Assembly (NCBI RefSeq): GCF_947498635.1 | Contig: NZ_CANMKV010000019.1 | Span: 28,410-92,409 of the forward strand | Direction: 5' to 3' | From: an uncultured Microbulbifer sp. | GTDB lineage: Bacteria; Pseudomonadota; Gammaproteobacteria; Pseudomonadales; Cellvibrionaceae | Length of the DNA: 64,000 nucleotides | In this document: piece by piece, positions 8,180-17,182 of the stretch | Numbering within the stretch: position 1 is the stretch's first letter | Layout: every line of letters starts with the position of its first letter | Translations under genes and position numbers: made by a program | The notes under the pieces: generated by a model | Told to the model about the DNA's origin: nothing | The model's database searches: none | The model's input: only the letters and a program-made list of their open reading frames with translations

Positions 8180-11149
8180 TCATTGCAACGAGTGTGCATT
8201 TTCTGTGATCATAGATAGCGCGATACCTAGCTGGTCATGCATTGTAATCTCACTGAAGTTCTCTGCCGCTCGTCGGCGACCTGCACGACCCAGGCGCTGG
8301 CGCAGTTCCTTATTCAAAACCAATTCAATGACTCTCTGCGCAACTACATCCACCCTCCCAAACGGTACAAGAAAACCAGTATTGCCATCCTCGATAAGTT
8401 CCGGCAGTGCCCCCCAATGATATGCAACAACTGGACGCGCCGCGGCCATAGCTTCCAGCACCGTACGCCCAAATGATTCCTGGAAGTGCGACAGGTTCAC
8501 AACTATATCAGCCAGGGTCAAGGCTTCCTGGGGATCGGCAGCATAGCCGGCAAACTGCAGACTTTTCGCTATCTCGCCATTCTGCTGTCGGATTTGCAAA
8601 TTCCGCGTGTGCTCGTTCTCAGGCCCAACCAATATACAGACCGCGGGAATCGCATGCTGCTCAAGTCTTTCGGCCAGCTCAACAAAATCAGCCAACCCCT
8701 TTTTTGGCAAATTACTGCTAATCAAGGCGATGCGCACAAGCCGATCTCCAGCCGCATCCTGGTCGCATAACGGCCTATATCGAGTCACGTCAATAATATT
8801 CGGCACAATGACCGAACTCCTTGCGCCTATTTCCCGCTCCACAGCCTTGGAGCTTGCCACCACAATATCGGCCAACTCCCGAACCCGTGCAGTAATAGAG
8901 CCAGCATCGGTTCCCAGTACTCGACAAAGGGCTACATCCCTATACGGCAGTTCACGCACGTGAATCAGGGTAGGCACATTCAGGGCCCGAGCAGCCAGCA
9001 GCGGCTCATCGAGAACCAGAGTATTGGTGTAGACCGCTCGGATAGAAAACCTCTCAATTAGGTGTTTAAACTGCGCCAGAGTTACAGAACTAGGAGCCCG
9101 CCCATCCTGCCACCAACCATAAGGTAGAACAATTACCGCCCTCGCCCTGGACCTGATGGCCTCAACATAATCGGTGTTAATAGCACTTGGCAGAGCCACC
9201 ACCAAGTTGACCCCTAGCTTATTTAAGGAGGACAGTACATCCAGCAAGCTACGCTCAGCGCCGTATAGATACTCTCCGGCCTGGTGAGCGCAAACCAACA
9301 TCTTCAAAGCGCCCGGCCGATAGGCTTGCCTCCCCGTAATTTCCGCCAACGGCTCTACTCCCTGCGTGCGCCCCACTGCTAAATAATTGTGCAAGGTAGA
9401 CAGGTTACCAACTCTTGCTTCTGGAAAACGGTATCCATAGCCTGAGGTGCTAAATCCTGGCCCCGGGTCTCTCCCTTCAGTAAAACCAACGGTCCAATAA
9501 TGCTCGAACAGATCCACCAGCTCTTCGTGTAAGTCTGGATACTGCTCGAGATACCAAGTGGCATCGAAATAGCCAGACTGCTGGGCAAGATCCATCGGAT
9601 TGAGACCCGATACGAGCTTGTTCTCGCAGCATATTGCCTCAGGCGCCAGGAATGGCCGTGAACTGGGATTAGCCGGCAAATAGAGATCACCAGCAGACGC
9701 AGCCCTTGCATGCCAACGCCTGGCCGCATCTTCGTAATCTTTCCGAACACCGCGAAACCGTGTGCCGAGGTGTGTCTCGCCACGCTGACTCAAAGAGTTG
9801 TTATCGATGCGGCCAAAACTAAGTGGCACACCTGGTAACACTTCCACTAAAGCGTCCTCGCCGAAAACCTTAAGTAACCGATAGTAATATTCAGTGTCTG
9901 CATTGATCGACACCCTATCCCAAAAGCCCAATATCTCGACTACTGACCGATGGAACATCAGTGAGGAGACATTGCGATACACCCAACTCTCTTCCGGCCG
10001 CCAATGGGAAAAATGCAACCCGTCGGTGGTGCGTACCCAGTGAGAGGTGCAACCCACCTTATCAGGCATGCGCAACAAGGCTTTAACCTGGCATTCGATT
10101 TTTTGTGGGTGGGACCAGTCGTCACTGTCGTGAGTCGTAATCAGGTCGCCGTCAGCTTGCGCCAGGGCAGTATTGCGGGCAGCATAAGCCCCCTGATTCC
10201 TTTCGTGGTGCAGGAGCTGGATTTCTAGGCCAGGTCGCAAGCGCGTATTTCGTACAAAATCTTCCATTACCTGCCGAGTGGTGTCCTTGCTGGCATCGTC
10301 GACAACAAGAATTTCCAGATTACGCCAAGTCTGTTCGCATAACGATCGAAGAGCTGTCGCCAGGGTCAACTCTGCGTTATAGGCAGGGATGATTACAGAT
10401 ACCTTTGGGGCACTGTTATCCCCTTTGATGGCCAGCTGTTCGGCGGAACGAAGGGAATCCAAATTCAAAACCCCAAAATCCCCCCCTACCAAGGTACACA
10501 ACCTATGCCGTGCAAAAAACCGGTTGATGATATCCAGGCGCCGACGATTCAGCTCCCCGTCCTGTTTGTCACCGCCCATCCCTAGGACGAGTAAGTTGGC
10601 CTCGGCCAGTACCACATCCGCCTGCCCTGCAAAACGTTGTGTCAATATATTCATTGCCCATTGGGCAACATCCAAATGCCCACACTGCAATGCAGCCTCC
10701 AGTGTCAACAGATAGGGACCGGCATGTGCAGGGTAAGGGTGCAAAGCACTTTGAAACTGCTGCAGGTAATTCAATGCCTTCGGCCAGTTTTTATTTACCG
10801 CATACCAACGCGCGATCGCCCAAGCCGCATAGTGACGCTCATGGTCGCTGGCCTCCAAAGCTTCGGCTAGATGCACCAGCCGAGGCATCATGAGCTTATC
10901 CCCCCCCCTCCATAGATGATGCTCCCAGGCTAGGGCACGATTGCGAGAGGGGAGTCTGCCCTCAGAGCGACCATGGTTGATATAGTGCACCCAAGGGTCG
11001 ACCCCGGCAGCCGCGACATCCGGATAGGTTTGCAAATACCATTGAGAATCGAATTGATCGGCAGCCACCGGTGTGTCGTCACGCCCTAAAGCATAAGCAT
11101 TGGGGCGCTTCCGGCCATGTCTCTGCCAAAGATTCTTTATGCAAAACAC
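8180..11149 (-). CDS. GT2-GT4 fusion glycosyltransferase with two WYL/YPDV modules
   Basis: 989 residues. Residues 31-67 form a WYL..YPDV..HY...G..EGR module. About 85-200 looks helical and TPR-like. A GT2 module follows at 249-450 (SVIIPAYN, VVDDASKD, HDSDDW 340-345). A second YPD-type module lies at 523-563 (GYFDATWYLEQYPDL). A GT-B/GT4 pair fills 617-960, with ESFGRTVLEAMAAARPVVA at 891-909 as the donor-binding signature. The protein probably makes two successive linkages in the capsule repeat. The start is GTG at 11149; an in-frame stop lies just upstream, so no earlier start exists. It follows the coiled-coil gene by 14 bases. G runs of nine (10900-10908) and seven (10480-10486) lie in the coding strand. 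Sugars are unknown. Confidence 0.88.
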   Translation of the reverse strand: MFCIKNLWQRHGRKRPNAYALGRDDTPVAADQFDSQWYLQTYPDVAAAGVDPWVHYINHGRSEGRLPSRNRALAWEHHLWRGGDKLMMPRLVHLAEALEASDHERHYAAWAIARWYAVNKNWPKALNYLQQFQSALHPYPAHAGPYLLTLEAALQCGHLDVAQWAMNILTQRFAGQADVVLAEANLLVLGMGGDKQDGELNRRRLDIINRFFARHRLCTLVGGDFGVLNLDSLRSAEQLAIKGDNSAPKVSVIIPAYNAELTLATALRSLCEQTWRNLEILVVDDASKDTTRQVMEDFVRNTRLRPGLEIQLLHHERNQGAYAARNTALAQADGDLITTHDSDDWSHPQKIECQVKALLRMPDKVGCTSHWVRTTDGLHFSHWRPEESWVYRNVSSLMFHRSVVEILGFWDRVSINADTEYYYRLLKVFGEDALVEVLPGVPLSFGRIDNNSLSQRGETHLGTRFRGVRKDYEDAARRWHARAASAGDLYLPANPSSRPFLAPEAICCENKLVSGLNPMDLAQQSGYFDATWYLEQYPDLHEELVDLFEHYWTVGFTEGRDPGPGFSTSGYGYRFPEARVGNLSTLHNYLAVGRTQGVEPLAEITGRQAYRPGALKMLVCAHQAGEYLYGAERSLLDVLSSLNKLGVNLVVALPSAINTDYVEAIRSRARAVIVLPYGWWQDGRAPSSVTLAQFKHLIERFSIRAVYTNTLVLDEPLLAARALNVPTLIHVRELPYRDVALCRVLGTDAGSITARVRELADIVVASSKAVEREIGARSSVIVPNIIDVTRYRPLCDQDAAGDRLVRIALISSNLPKKGLADFVELAERLEQHAIPAVCILVGPENEHTRNLQIRQQNGEIAKSLQFAGYAADPQEALTLADIVVNLSHFQESFGRTVLEAMAAARPVVAYHWGALPELIEDGNTGFLVPFGRVDVVAQRVIELVLNKELRQRLGRAGRRRAAENFSEITMHDQLGIALSMITENAHSLQ
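9461..9583 (-). repeat. WYL/YPDV module 2 of the GT2-GT4 protein
   Basis: Residues 523-563 contain GYFDATWYLEQYPDL and GFTEGRDPG, placed between the GT2 and GT4 parts. A further weak copy may follow (LHNYLAVGRTQGVEPL). Confidence 0.8.
10480..10486 (-). repeat. 7-bp G run in the GT2-GT4 gene
   Basis: Seven G on the coding strand encode Gly-Gly in LVGGDFG at about residue 222. Runs of seven also occur in housekeeping genes of this window (lon-domain gene, rodA), so this one alone is not remarkable. Confidence 0.85.
10900..10908 (-). repeat. 9-bp G run near the 5' end of the GT2-GT4 gene (possible contingency tract)
   Basis: Nine G on the coding strand encode Arg81-Gly-Gly and the first base of Asp84, the same Arg-Gly-Gly-Asp codon arrangement as in the AlgX-like gene. 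Slippage would remove both transferase modules. In frame at nine. Confidence 0.9.
10949..11059 (-). repeat. WYL/YPDV module 1 of the GT2-GT4 protein
   Basis: Residues 31-67 contain FDSQWYLQTYPDV, then DPWVHY and GRSEGRLP. This is the best-preserved copy of the module shared by three proteins of the locus. Confidence 0.85.
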
Positions 11150-11163
11150 AGTTTAAAATCCAT

Positions 11164-14100
11164 TCAGCCGGGAAGTGGCTGGCGGCCTTCCTCCCGCCCC
11201 ATCGAGACATAATGCACGAGTGGATTAAAGCCGCTGTCTTTTACATCCGGATTAGTGTCGAGATACCACTGACTATCAAACTCTGGCCCAGGGTTACGCC
11301 CTTCGAAAGCGCCAAGTTTCAAGTAGTGCAAAGCGGGATTACTGGCTGCGTTTTTATCTTCTGCCACATCGGGATATGAGGAAAGGTACCACTCTTCATT
11401 GAACAGACCGGACTGATTGATTTGATCCAGCTCCTTTTTTTGCTTGCGTATTTTTTTTGCGCGCTTACCGAAAGGTATGCCGATAGGGAGCCCATACTCT
11501 TTGCCAGATTGATTGCCATCTACTGCCTCCCCTTTCGCATCCTTTTCTGTTGCCACACGCAGAGCAACCACCTCCGCTTCTTTTTCTTCTAGTAAACTAG
11601 TCAGTAACGATAACTCTTTAAAGCGCTCATCGACCGAGCTCTTTGCACCTGAAAGATCAGACTCCAGAGCCTGCACCCGGAGCTGCAACTGCCGCCCAGC
11701 CTGCAAAAGGGTATCCCGTTCTTTTTCGACGGACTGCAGCCCCTCCTCCAGGCTCCGACAAAGGGAGTTCAGATCTGCCTGGTCTTTATCTAACTCTTGT
11801 TTAGCCTGCCGACTCTGTTGTAATTGTCTCTCGGTAGACTTGAGTGACTGCTCCAGCTCTTGGATGCGCCTATTTACTTTCTTAGACTGCTTATCTCTCT
11901 CCGCCAGATCCACCCGCAAGCGTTCGGCTACCACCACCTGGCTCTTTTGAGATTTATCTAATTTCATGAAATCAGCAACCCGCTCCTTTAACTGCCCCTG
12001 CAAAGTGCTGACGGTGCTTTCCAGCTTCTGAATACGCGCTGCCGATTTACACTCTTTTGCGTCATATGACACCTTAAGATCTATATTCTGTTGTCCTGCA
12101 TTCTCGAGTAATTCCGTTAGGGCAGCTAGCTCTTTGTAACGCTCTTCAAGGGATAGATTTTTTCCTACAATTACCTCCTCCAGCTCCCTAACCCGTATTT
12201 CAAGGTCGCGCTTTGCAGCAACTGTACCTTCAGATTTACGTTGGAGCTCTACAATGTTCTGCTCTAGCTGTTCGGCATGAACTCGAGCTTGCTGCCATTG
12301 CTGCTGAGCTTCCTCAAGTACTTGTACCCGCTCCATAAATTCGCTTTTTTGCGCTGCGATGCTCTCAAATTTTCGCTGATGTTCTGCAAATTCTTGCTCC
12401 AAGTGTTCCGCTCGAGCTTGTGCCTTTATCCGCTGTTGCTCCTCCTCCTCCAGCGCCTGCATCCATTCATCGAGCTCACTCTCATTCGCTTCGCTACTCT
12501 CCAACTTGCGCTGAACCTCCGAGAGATCTCGTTCTAGCTGCTCGGCGCGACCCTGTACTTTCTGCCAATGCTGCTGCTTCCCGGTCAGTGCCCGCACTCG
12601 CTCCTCAAGCTCCCTCTTTTCAACAGCTAGTCTATTGGACTCCATCTCAAATTCGGCAAGGTTCCGTTCAAGCTGTTTCGCACGGCCTTCTGCTCGTTGC
12701 CACTGCTGCTGTTCTTCTGTCAGAGCCTGCACTCGCTCTTCAAGTTCGCTCTTCTCAACTGCAACCCTATCGAACTGGATCTCAAGTTCCGCGAGGTTCC
12801 GTTCAAGCTGTTCCGCACGGCATTCTGTTTGTTGCCACTGCTGCCGCTCCTCTGTCAGTGCCTGCACACGCTCTTCAAGTTCGCTCTTCTCAACAGTAAC
12901 CCTTTCGGACTTATCCTGAAGCTCCGTAAGATCCCGCTCAAGCTGTTCCGCACGACCTTGTGCTTGTTGCCACTGCTGTCGTTCCTCTGTAAGTGCCTGC
13001 ACACGCTCCTCAAGCACACTCTTCTCAACAATAACCGTTTCAGACTTGTCCTGAAGCTCCGTAAGATCCCGCCCCAGCTGTTCAGCGCGACCTTGCTCTT
13101 GCTGCCACTGTTTCTGTTCCTCAGTGAGTGCCTGCACTCGCTCTTCAAGTTCGCTCTTCTCAACAGCAACCCTTTCGGACCTGCCCCGGAGTTCCGTAAG
13201 GTCCCGTTCCAGCTGTTCAGCGCGACCTTGCACTTGCTGCCACTGTTGCTGTTCCTCTGTCAGTGCCTGCACACGCTCCTCAAGCACACTCCTCTCAACA
13301 GTAACCCTTTCGGACTTGTCCTGAAGTTCTGTAAGATCCCGCTCCAGCTGTTCAGCGCGACCTTGCACTTGCTGCCACTGTTGCTGTTCCTCTGTCAGTG
13401 CCTGCACACGCTCCTCAAGCACACTCCTCTCAACAGTAACCTTTTCGGACTTGTCCTGAAGTTCTGTAAGATCCCGCTCCAGCTGTTCAGCGCGACCTTG
13501 TACTTGCTGCCAATGCTGTTGTTCCTCAGTGAGTGCCTGCACTCGCCCTTCAAGTTCGCTTTTCTCAACTGCAACCCTATCGGACTGGATCTCAAGCTCC
13601 GCGAGATTCCGCTCAAGCTGCTCCGCACGACCTTGTGCTTGTTGCCACTGCTGTTCCTGGTCCGCCAACGCTGATTTCAAGCTATCGTTGAGATGCCGCT
13701 CGCTATCTAGAGCTTCTTCATGTTTTTGAAGAGTAACTTGCAGCTTCGACCGCTCTTGTTCGGCCTCTGTCAGTAACCCAGTCAATCTAGCAAGCTCTTG
13801 GCTCTGATTCCCGCAAGATGTTCGTTCATCGACAAGCTCGGATTCCAGCAAGCACAATCGCTCTTCAAGCGCGTTAACCTTTTCAGCCTGAGAGCGCCTC
13901 TCCGCTATACTTCGAGCTCGATCTTCCTGAAGTCTTTCCATCACCTCATTTCGTGAGACGAGTTGTTTTTTCTGCTCTTCCAAGTTAGCTGAAAGAGTGG
14001 CCCCTTCAGCCCGTTGCTGCTCACACAATTTATTCAAGCGGCGCTGCTCTGATTGCGCCCTAGATAATTCATCCGCACTGGATTCCGAGCGGATCTGATA

Positions 14101-15192
14101 CTTAACCAATTCCTGCTGTTGCTCGGCGTTGGCCGTCTGTAGCTGTAAAAGCTGCTGGTTGCGTTCATTCAACTGTCGGTACTGCTCATCCAGGCGCATG
14201 CGAAGCTGTGTGACTTCAGATTTCAACTCATCGCGGAACTCCTGCAGCATACTGACTCGCTCAGCTAACTGACCCCGCTCCTGAGCATGCCGCTCCACTG
14301 CGTGCTCCATACGCTGACTAAAACTCGCCAGCTCCCGTCGCTTGGATTCAAGCTGAGTGCGAGTATTTTCATAGTCTGCGCTCAACTGCTCCAGTTGGCT
14401 TTCCTGTTCTAAAAGACTCGCTTCCAGCACTTCAGCCTTCTGCAGGTATTCGCCTGCCTGTAGAGCGTCTTTGCAGGTACGTCCTAAACGCGCAAAAACA
14501 TCGCGGACCACCTGTAGGGCCGAGTTAGGCTCATCCCGCTGGAATAGATTAGCCAGCAACGGGCCCAGCTCGCCTCCAGTGGAAATAGCTCCCATCCCTT
14601 CGCCTTGATGGAAGGCAAAAGTCGCGTACTTTTGCGCTAAAGTGTCAAACGTTCGGGAAGTCTCATCCCCAGAGGCACGCCTCGAAATACCAGACACCAG
14701 TACGAGGCCACAAATAGAGAGTTTCGGTTGCCAGCGGGCCAGCAGGCTTTCCAGGTCTTCCTCGGCTGTGGGGTTCAATAACAGCAGATCCACACTTCCA
14801 TCTTCGAATTGACTAGCAGCCCTCATCGAAGGACTATCGAGCAGAAAAGAAAAACTGTCAAAATGCTGATCGTGATAAACCCGTGTCTCATTTTGCGGAG
14901 TGCTTGCATTCCCACCTTTTTCCAGAGAAGTGACATAACAGCGGGTATCTAACCGCAGCCGCTGCACAGCTTGGCAAAGAGCAAAATGGGCAACACCGGA
15001 CTCCATTCCCAAAGTCATTGCAATACGGGGTTGGTGTGCCTCCATTAACCAGAATAGGAAGGGGACATGCTCCAACCAGGACGACGGGCGAAGGTAATCC
15101 GGTTTCCAGAACATAGAGCTTTTGGCCAGGGAGTTAATGGCCGGTTTTATCGCCAGATCGGCTTGCTTTTTTGTCAATTCCGTTGTCGACAT
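11164..15192 (-). CDS. Methyltransferase-like head, long repeat coiled coil and C-terminal WYL/YPDV modules
   Basis: 1342 residues. Residues about 25-215 resemble a class I methyltransferase-type Rossmann domain: TLGMESGVAHFALCQ, then DGSVDLLLLNPTAEED and ICGLVLVSGISR; key SAM residues are not clear. From about 250 to 1225 it is almost continuous coiled coil rich in Glu, Gln, Arg and Leu, including eleven 45-residue repeats. Near 1240 is a basic stretch (KRAKKIRKQKKE). The end (1259-1342) holds two WYL..PDV..NP..HY...G..EGR modules. No signal or membrane helix, so cytoplasmic or membrane-associated. The layout recalls WbdD, in which a methyltransferase/kinase and a coiled-coil ruler set O-antigen chain length in ABC-exported systems; no kinase domain is seen here. 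Function is a hypothesis; the gene itself is certain. It lies directly upstream of the GT2-GT4 gene. Confidence 0.82.
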   Translation of the reverse strand: MSTTELTKKQADLAIKPAINSLAKSSMFWKPDYLRPSSWLEHVPFLFWLMEAHQPRIAMTLGMESGVAHFALCQAVQRLRLDTRCYVTSLEKGGNASTPQNETRVYHDQHFDSFSFLLDSPSMRAASQFEDGSVDLLLLNPTAEEDLESLLARWQPKLSICGLVLVSGISRRASGDETSRTFDTLAQKYATFAFHQGEGMGAISTGGELGPLLANLFQRDEPNSALQVVRDVFARLGRTCKDALQAGEYLQKAEVLEASLLEQESQLEQLSADYENTRTQLESKRRELASFSQRMEHAVERHAQERGQLAERVSMLQEFRDELKSEVTQLRMRLDEQYRQLNERNQQLLQLQTANAEQQQELVKYQIRSESSADELSRAQSEQRRLNKLCEQQRAEGATLSANLEEQKKQLVSRNEVMERLQEDRARSIAERRSQAEKVNALEERLCLLESELVDERTSCGNQSQELARLTGLLTEAEQERSKLQVTLQKHEEALDSERHLNDSLKSALADQEQQWQQAQGRAEQLERNLAELEIQSDRVAVEKSELEGRVQALTEEQQHWQQVQGRAEQLERDLTELQDKSEKVTVERSVLEERVQALTEEQQQWQQVQGRAEQLERDLTELQDKSERVTVERSVLEERVQALTEEQQQWQQVQGRAEQLERDLTELRGRSERVAVEKSELEERVQALTEEQKQWQQEQGRAEQLGRDLTELQDKSETVIVEKSVLEERVQALTEERQQWQQAQGRAEQLERDLTELQDKSERVTVEKSELEERVQALTEERQQWQQTECRAEQLERNLAELEIQFDRVAVEKSELEERVQALTEEQQQWQRAEGRAKQLERNLAEFEMESNRLAVEKRELEERVRALTGKQQHWQKVQGRAEQLERDLSEVQRKLESSEANESELDEWMQALEEEEQQRIKAQARAEHLEQEFAEHQRKFESIAAQKSEFMERVQVLEEAQQQWQQARVHAEQLEQNIVELQRKSEGTVAAKRDLEIRVRELEEVIVGKNLSLEERYKELAALTELLENAGQQNIDLKVSYDAKECKSAARIQKLESTVSTLQGQLKERVADFMKLDKSQKSQVVVAERLRVDLAERDKQSKKVNRRIQELEQSLKSTERQLQQSRQAKQELDKDQADLNSLCRSLEEGLQSVEKERDTLLQAGRQLQLRVQALESDLSGAKSSVDERFKELSLLTSLLEEKEAEVVALRVATEKDAKGEAVDGNQSGKEYGLPIGIPFGKRAKKIRKQKKELDQINQSGLFNEEWYLSSYPDVAEDKNAASNPALHYLKLGAFEGRNPGPEFDSQWYLDTNPDVKDSGFNPLVHYVSMGREEGRQPLPG
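11167..11418 (-). repeat. Two WYL/YPDV modules at the C-terminus of the coiled-coil protein
   Basis: Residues 1259-1300 and 1303-1342 repeat the pattern F-x-x-x-W-Y-L-x-x-x-P-D-V ... N-P-x-x-H-Y-x-x-x-G-x-x-E-G-R. The same pattern occurs in the GT2-GT4 protein and in the 155-residue protein encoded at 28252-28719. Confidence 0.85.
12169..13653 (-). repeat. Eleven tandem 135-bp (45-residue) coiled-coil repeats
   Basis: Each unit encodes a 45-residue block beginning QQWQQ.QGRAEQLER and ending ERVQALTEE. Units near the centre are nearly identical at DNA level (for example those around 13226 and 13361), while the 3'-most three units are diverged. 45 is not a multiple of seven, so each unit carries a three-residue phase shift in the heptad pattern. 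Copy boundaries are exact: 11 x 135 = 1485 bp. Confidence 0.92.
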
Positions 15193-15957
15193 GTATTTCT
15201 ACTCAAAATCAAGGTTATGGCCTAGTTTTGCCTAGGCGACTGTCATTAATCGGACTTGTGGGGCTGGCGTCCCAAACACTTATCGTCATTTAAATGCTCA
15301 AGATCTATGCTATGTCACTCTACTTCAGATTTAAAAATATATTTAGGTTATTTTTATTAATTAATTTTTCTGCTGATATGTACCGAACAATGAGAAATCC
15401 AGGACGATTTAACTGGTAAAAATTCAGCCTTCAGAGCCACCCACTACTCCCAGGAAAATAAAAAATCACCATTAACACCTGCCCGACTCAGGTCAAAAAA
15501 TAATAGATGGGCCAAGCAAGACACCCTCGAGGAGTCAACTAGCAACGGATCATTGATCAAAAGCTAAATCAATACTCTCCAGAACTCCCAACAAGCACAG
15601 AGAATAAGAAGACACATCTTCATTTCCCTACCCCTGAGGCATCCCTAAAAACAGCTAGTCAATTTTCCGGCACAACAATTGATCCAGACTTCAAAATATC
15701 TGCACAATTAATCTAGTAATTTTGGTTGAAATTATTTACAAAAACCTTCCAAAAGGTAAACAATGATATTCTCAATACACGAAAGGTAGCCTGAAAACAT
15801 GAGAGCCCCTGTAATTTAACCGCTTTATCATCGAAGAAATCCTCGACGAGCCCTCTCACTCCTTACCCCCAACTTCTAGAATTTATAATATTTAGCTCAA
15901 TGGAACGTCGAAACAGATCATCACAATTAGAAATCAACAAAAATACCGAAGGGACTT
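15193..15957. other. 765-bp AT-rich gap
   Basis: No supported gene or RNA was recognised. It lies upstream of the coiled-coil gene and probably carries its promoter; several TA-rich stretches exist (around 15330-15365) but no box pair stands out. Confidence 0.6.
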
Positions 15958-16737
15958 TCATACAGCTCGCGTCAATCTTCCCAGACCTTTTTCCAAAGAG
16001 TGGTATTCTAAGTCAAATCCATGATCCTGCCCCCAGCGCTCGCAAATATCTTTCTCCTCCTGGCGAATAGTATCGTCCATCCAAACTTCAGCCTTTGCGG
16101 AAAGCCTATCTGACATCGCCGGCAGCGCCGGATAGCGACTATAAAGACATGTAGCACCAGGAGGACCATCCACCCAGAGCAAATCCGCACTTTCGATCCC
16201 ATCTAGCAGTGACTTCGGATACCAACGTACAGGCTTCTCTGCATTTTTAGGGCTCATGTGCTCGCCCTCCCAGAACTCCAATTCTCCAATACGTAGATCC
16301 ACCCACGACTCTAAATATTCGACCTCCAGCGTCGCCAATGTCTGTGCGCCGTAATGACCACTGTGCTCAATGGAGATTAATTTACCCAATCCGTTTTGAC
16401 GTAGCGCATCGGCAATCACTAGCGTGGAAGCGCCGCTACCGCACTCCACTATCACTTTAGGCCGGGAAGTCATGATGTGTGTATGCAACTGCAACAGGAT
16501 ATCTGGAGAAGCTGCCCATCCACGCAAAGGGGGAAGCTGCCCCTTGATGGACAAACGGCGCTGTAGCCAACTAAGACTTTCTAACTGCTTGAATAGACGA
16601 TTCTGAACAGTAATCAGGTCACGAGTAAATTTTTTGGTACTTTCTTTACCGGCTTCTAGGAGCGTATTTTCAACACTTCCCAACACTCGAGTAAAGTCAT
16701 CCAATTCTTTTTTAGACATAACAACCGAAAATTCCAA
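15958..16737 (-). CDS. Class I SAM-dependent methyltransferase-like protein
   Basis: 259 residues. KVIVECGSGASTLVIADAL is a good motif I for SAM binding, ISIEHSGHYG fits the acidic end of strand 2, and LLWVDGPPGA with VWMDDTIR are phrases of the Methyltransf_24-like group. The N-terminal 70 residues are a basic amphipathic helical region (KKFTRDLITVQNRLFKQL). It may methylate the polysaccharide or an end-group, or act as a non-catalytic relative; the acceptor is unknown. It stands alone between two gaps (765 and 445 bases), next to the coiled-coil gene whose head also looks methyltransferase-like. Confidence 0.8.
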   Translation of the reverse strand: MEFSVVMSKKELDDFTRVLGSVENTLLEAGKESTKKFTRDLITVQNRLFKQLESLSWLQRRLSIKGQLPPLRGWAASPDILLQLHTHIMTSRPKVIVECGSGASTLVIADALRQNGLGKLISIEHSGHYGAQTLATLEVEYLESWVDLRIGELEFWEGEHMSPKNAEKPVRWYPKSLLDGIESADLLWVDGPPGATCLYSRYPALPAMSDRLSAKAEVWMDDTIRQEEKDICERWGQDHGFDLEYHSLEKGLGRLTRAV

Positions 16738-17182
16738 AGAATATTTAGTGCCCAGACACCGCCTAGGGCCAATCTACTTTAGCCACTCAATACCATCCAC
16801 CATCGAGCAAAGATTATTTTATCTACTTCACCAATATAGAAACCTTTAACTCGCCAGCCTTCTTGACGTAACCGCAAAGTTCGGAGTCATTAACAAGTCA
16901 AAAGGGCTCATAGTATCGAAATTATAAAACCTTGCAATCAGCTCAAAAGCACGTTCTTTAGCATATTCAGGAGCTCAATCTCAGCCCTATAGCAGCGAGA
17001 TCAACACACCATTTGACTATTATTTCCTGGCTGGGCTCAGCAGTAAAACCTATTAATCGATCTGTAGCTACTAATGACCACCAGGCTAATTTTTAAAAAA
17101 ACATCTCCAGAGGCTACTTGCCAGTAAAGAATAGAAACTACACAGTGAACTGCACCTTAAAGGTTTACTTACCTCACTATTA
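16738..17182. other. 445-bp gap downstream of manC
   Basis: AT-rich, no supported gene. The reverse strand just after the manC stop has a seven-T run (near 17096) but no good stem before it, so no terminator is called. Confidence 0.55.

Noticed and set aside
12169..13653. Possible CRISPR array
   Set aside because: The 135-bp units are continuous coding repeats without unique spacers.
12697..13674. 325-codon plus-strand frame opposite the coiled-coil repeats
   Set aside because: It is a shadow of the repeat array: its own leucine/cysteine-rich repeats mirror the 135-bp units and it has no ribosome site.
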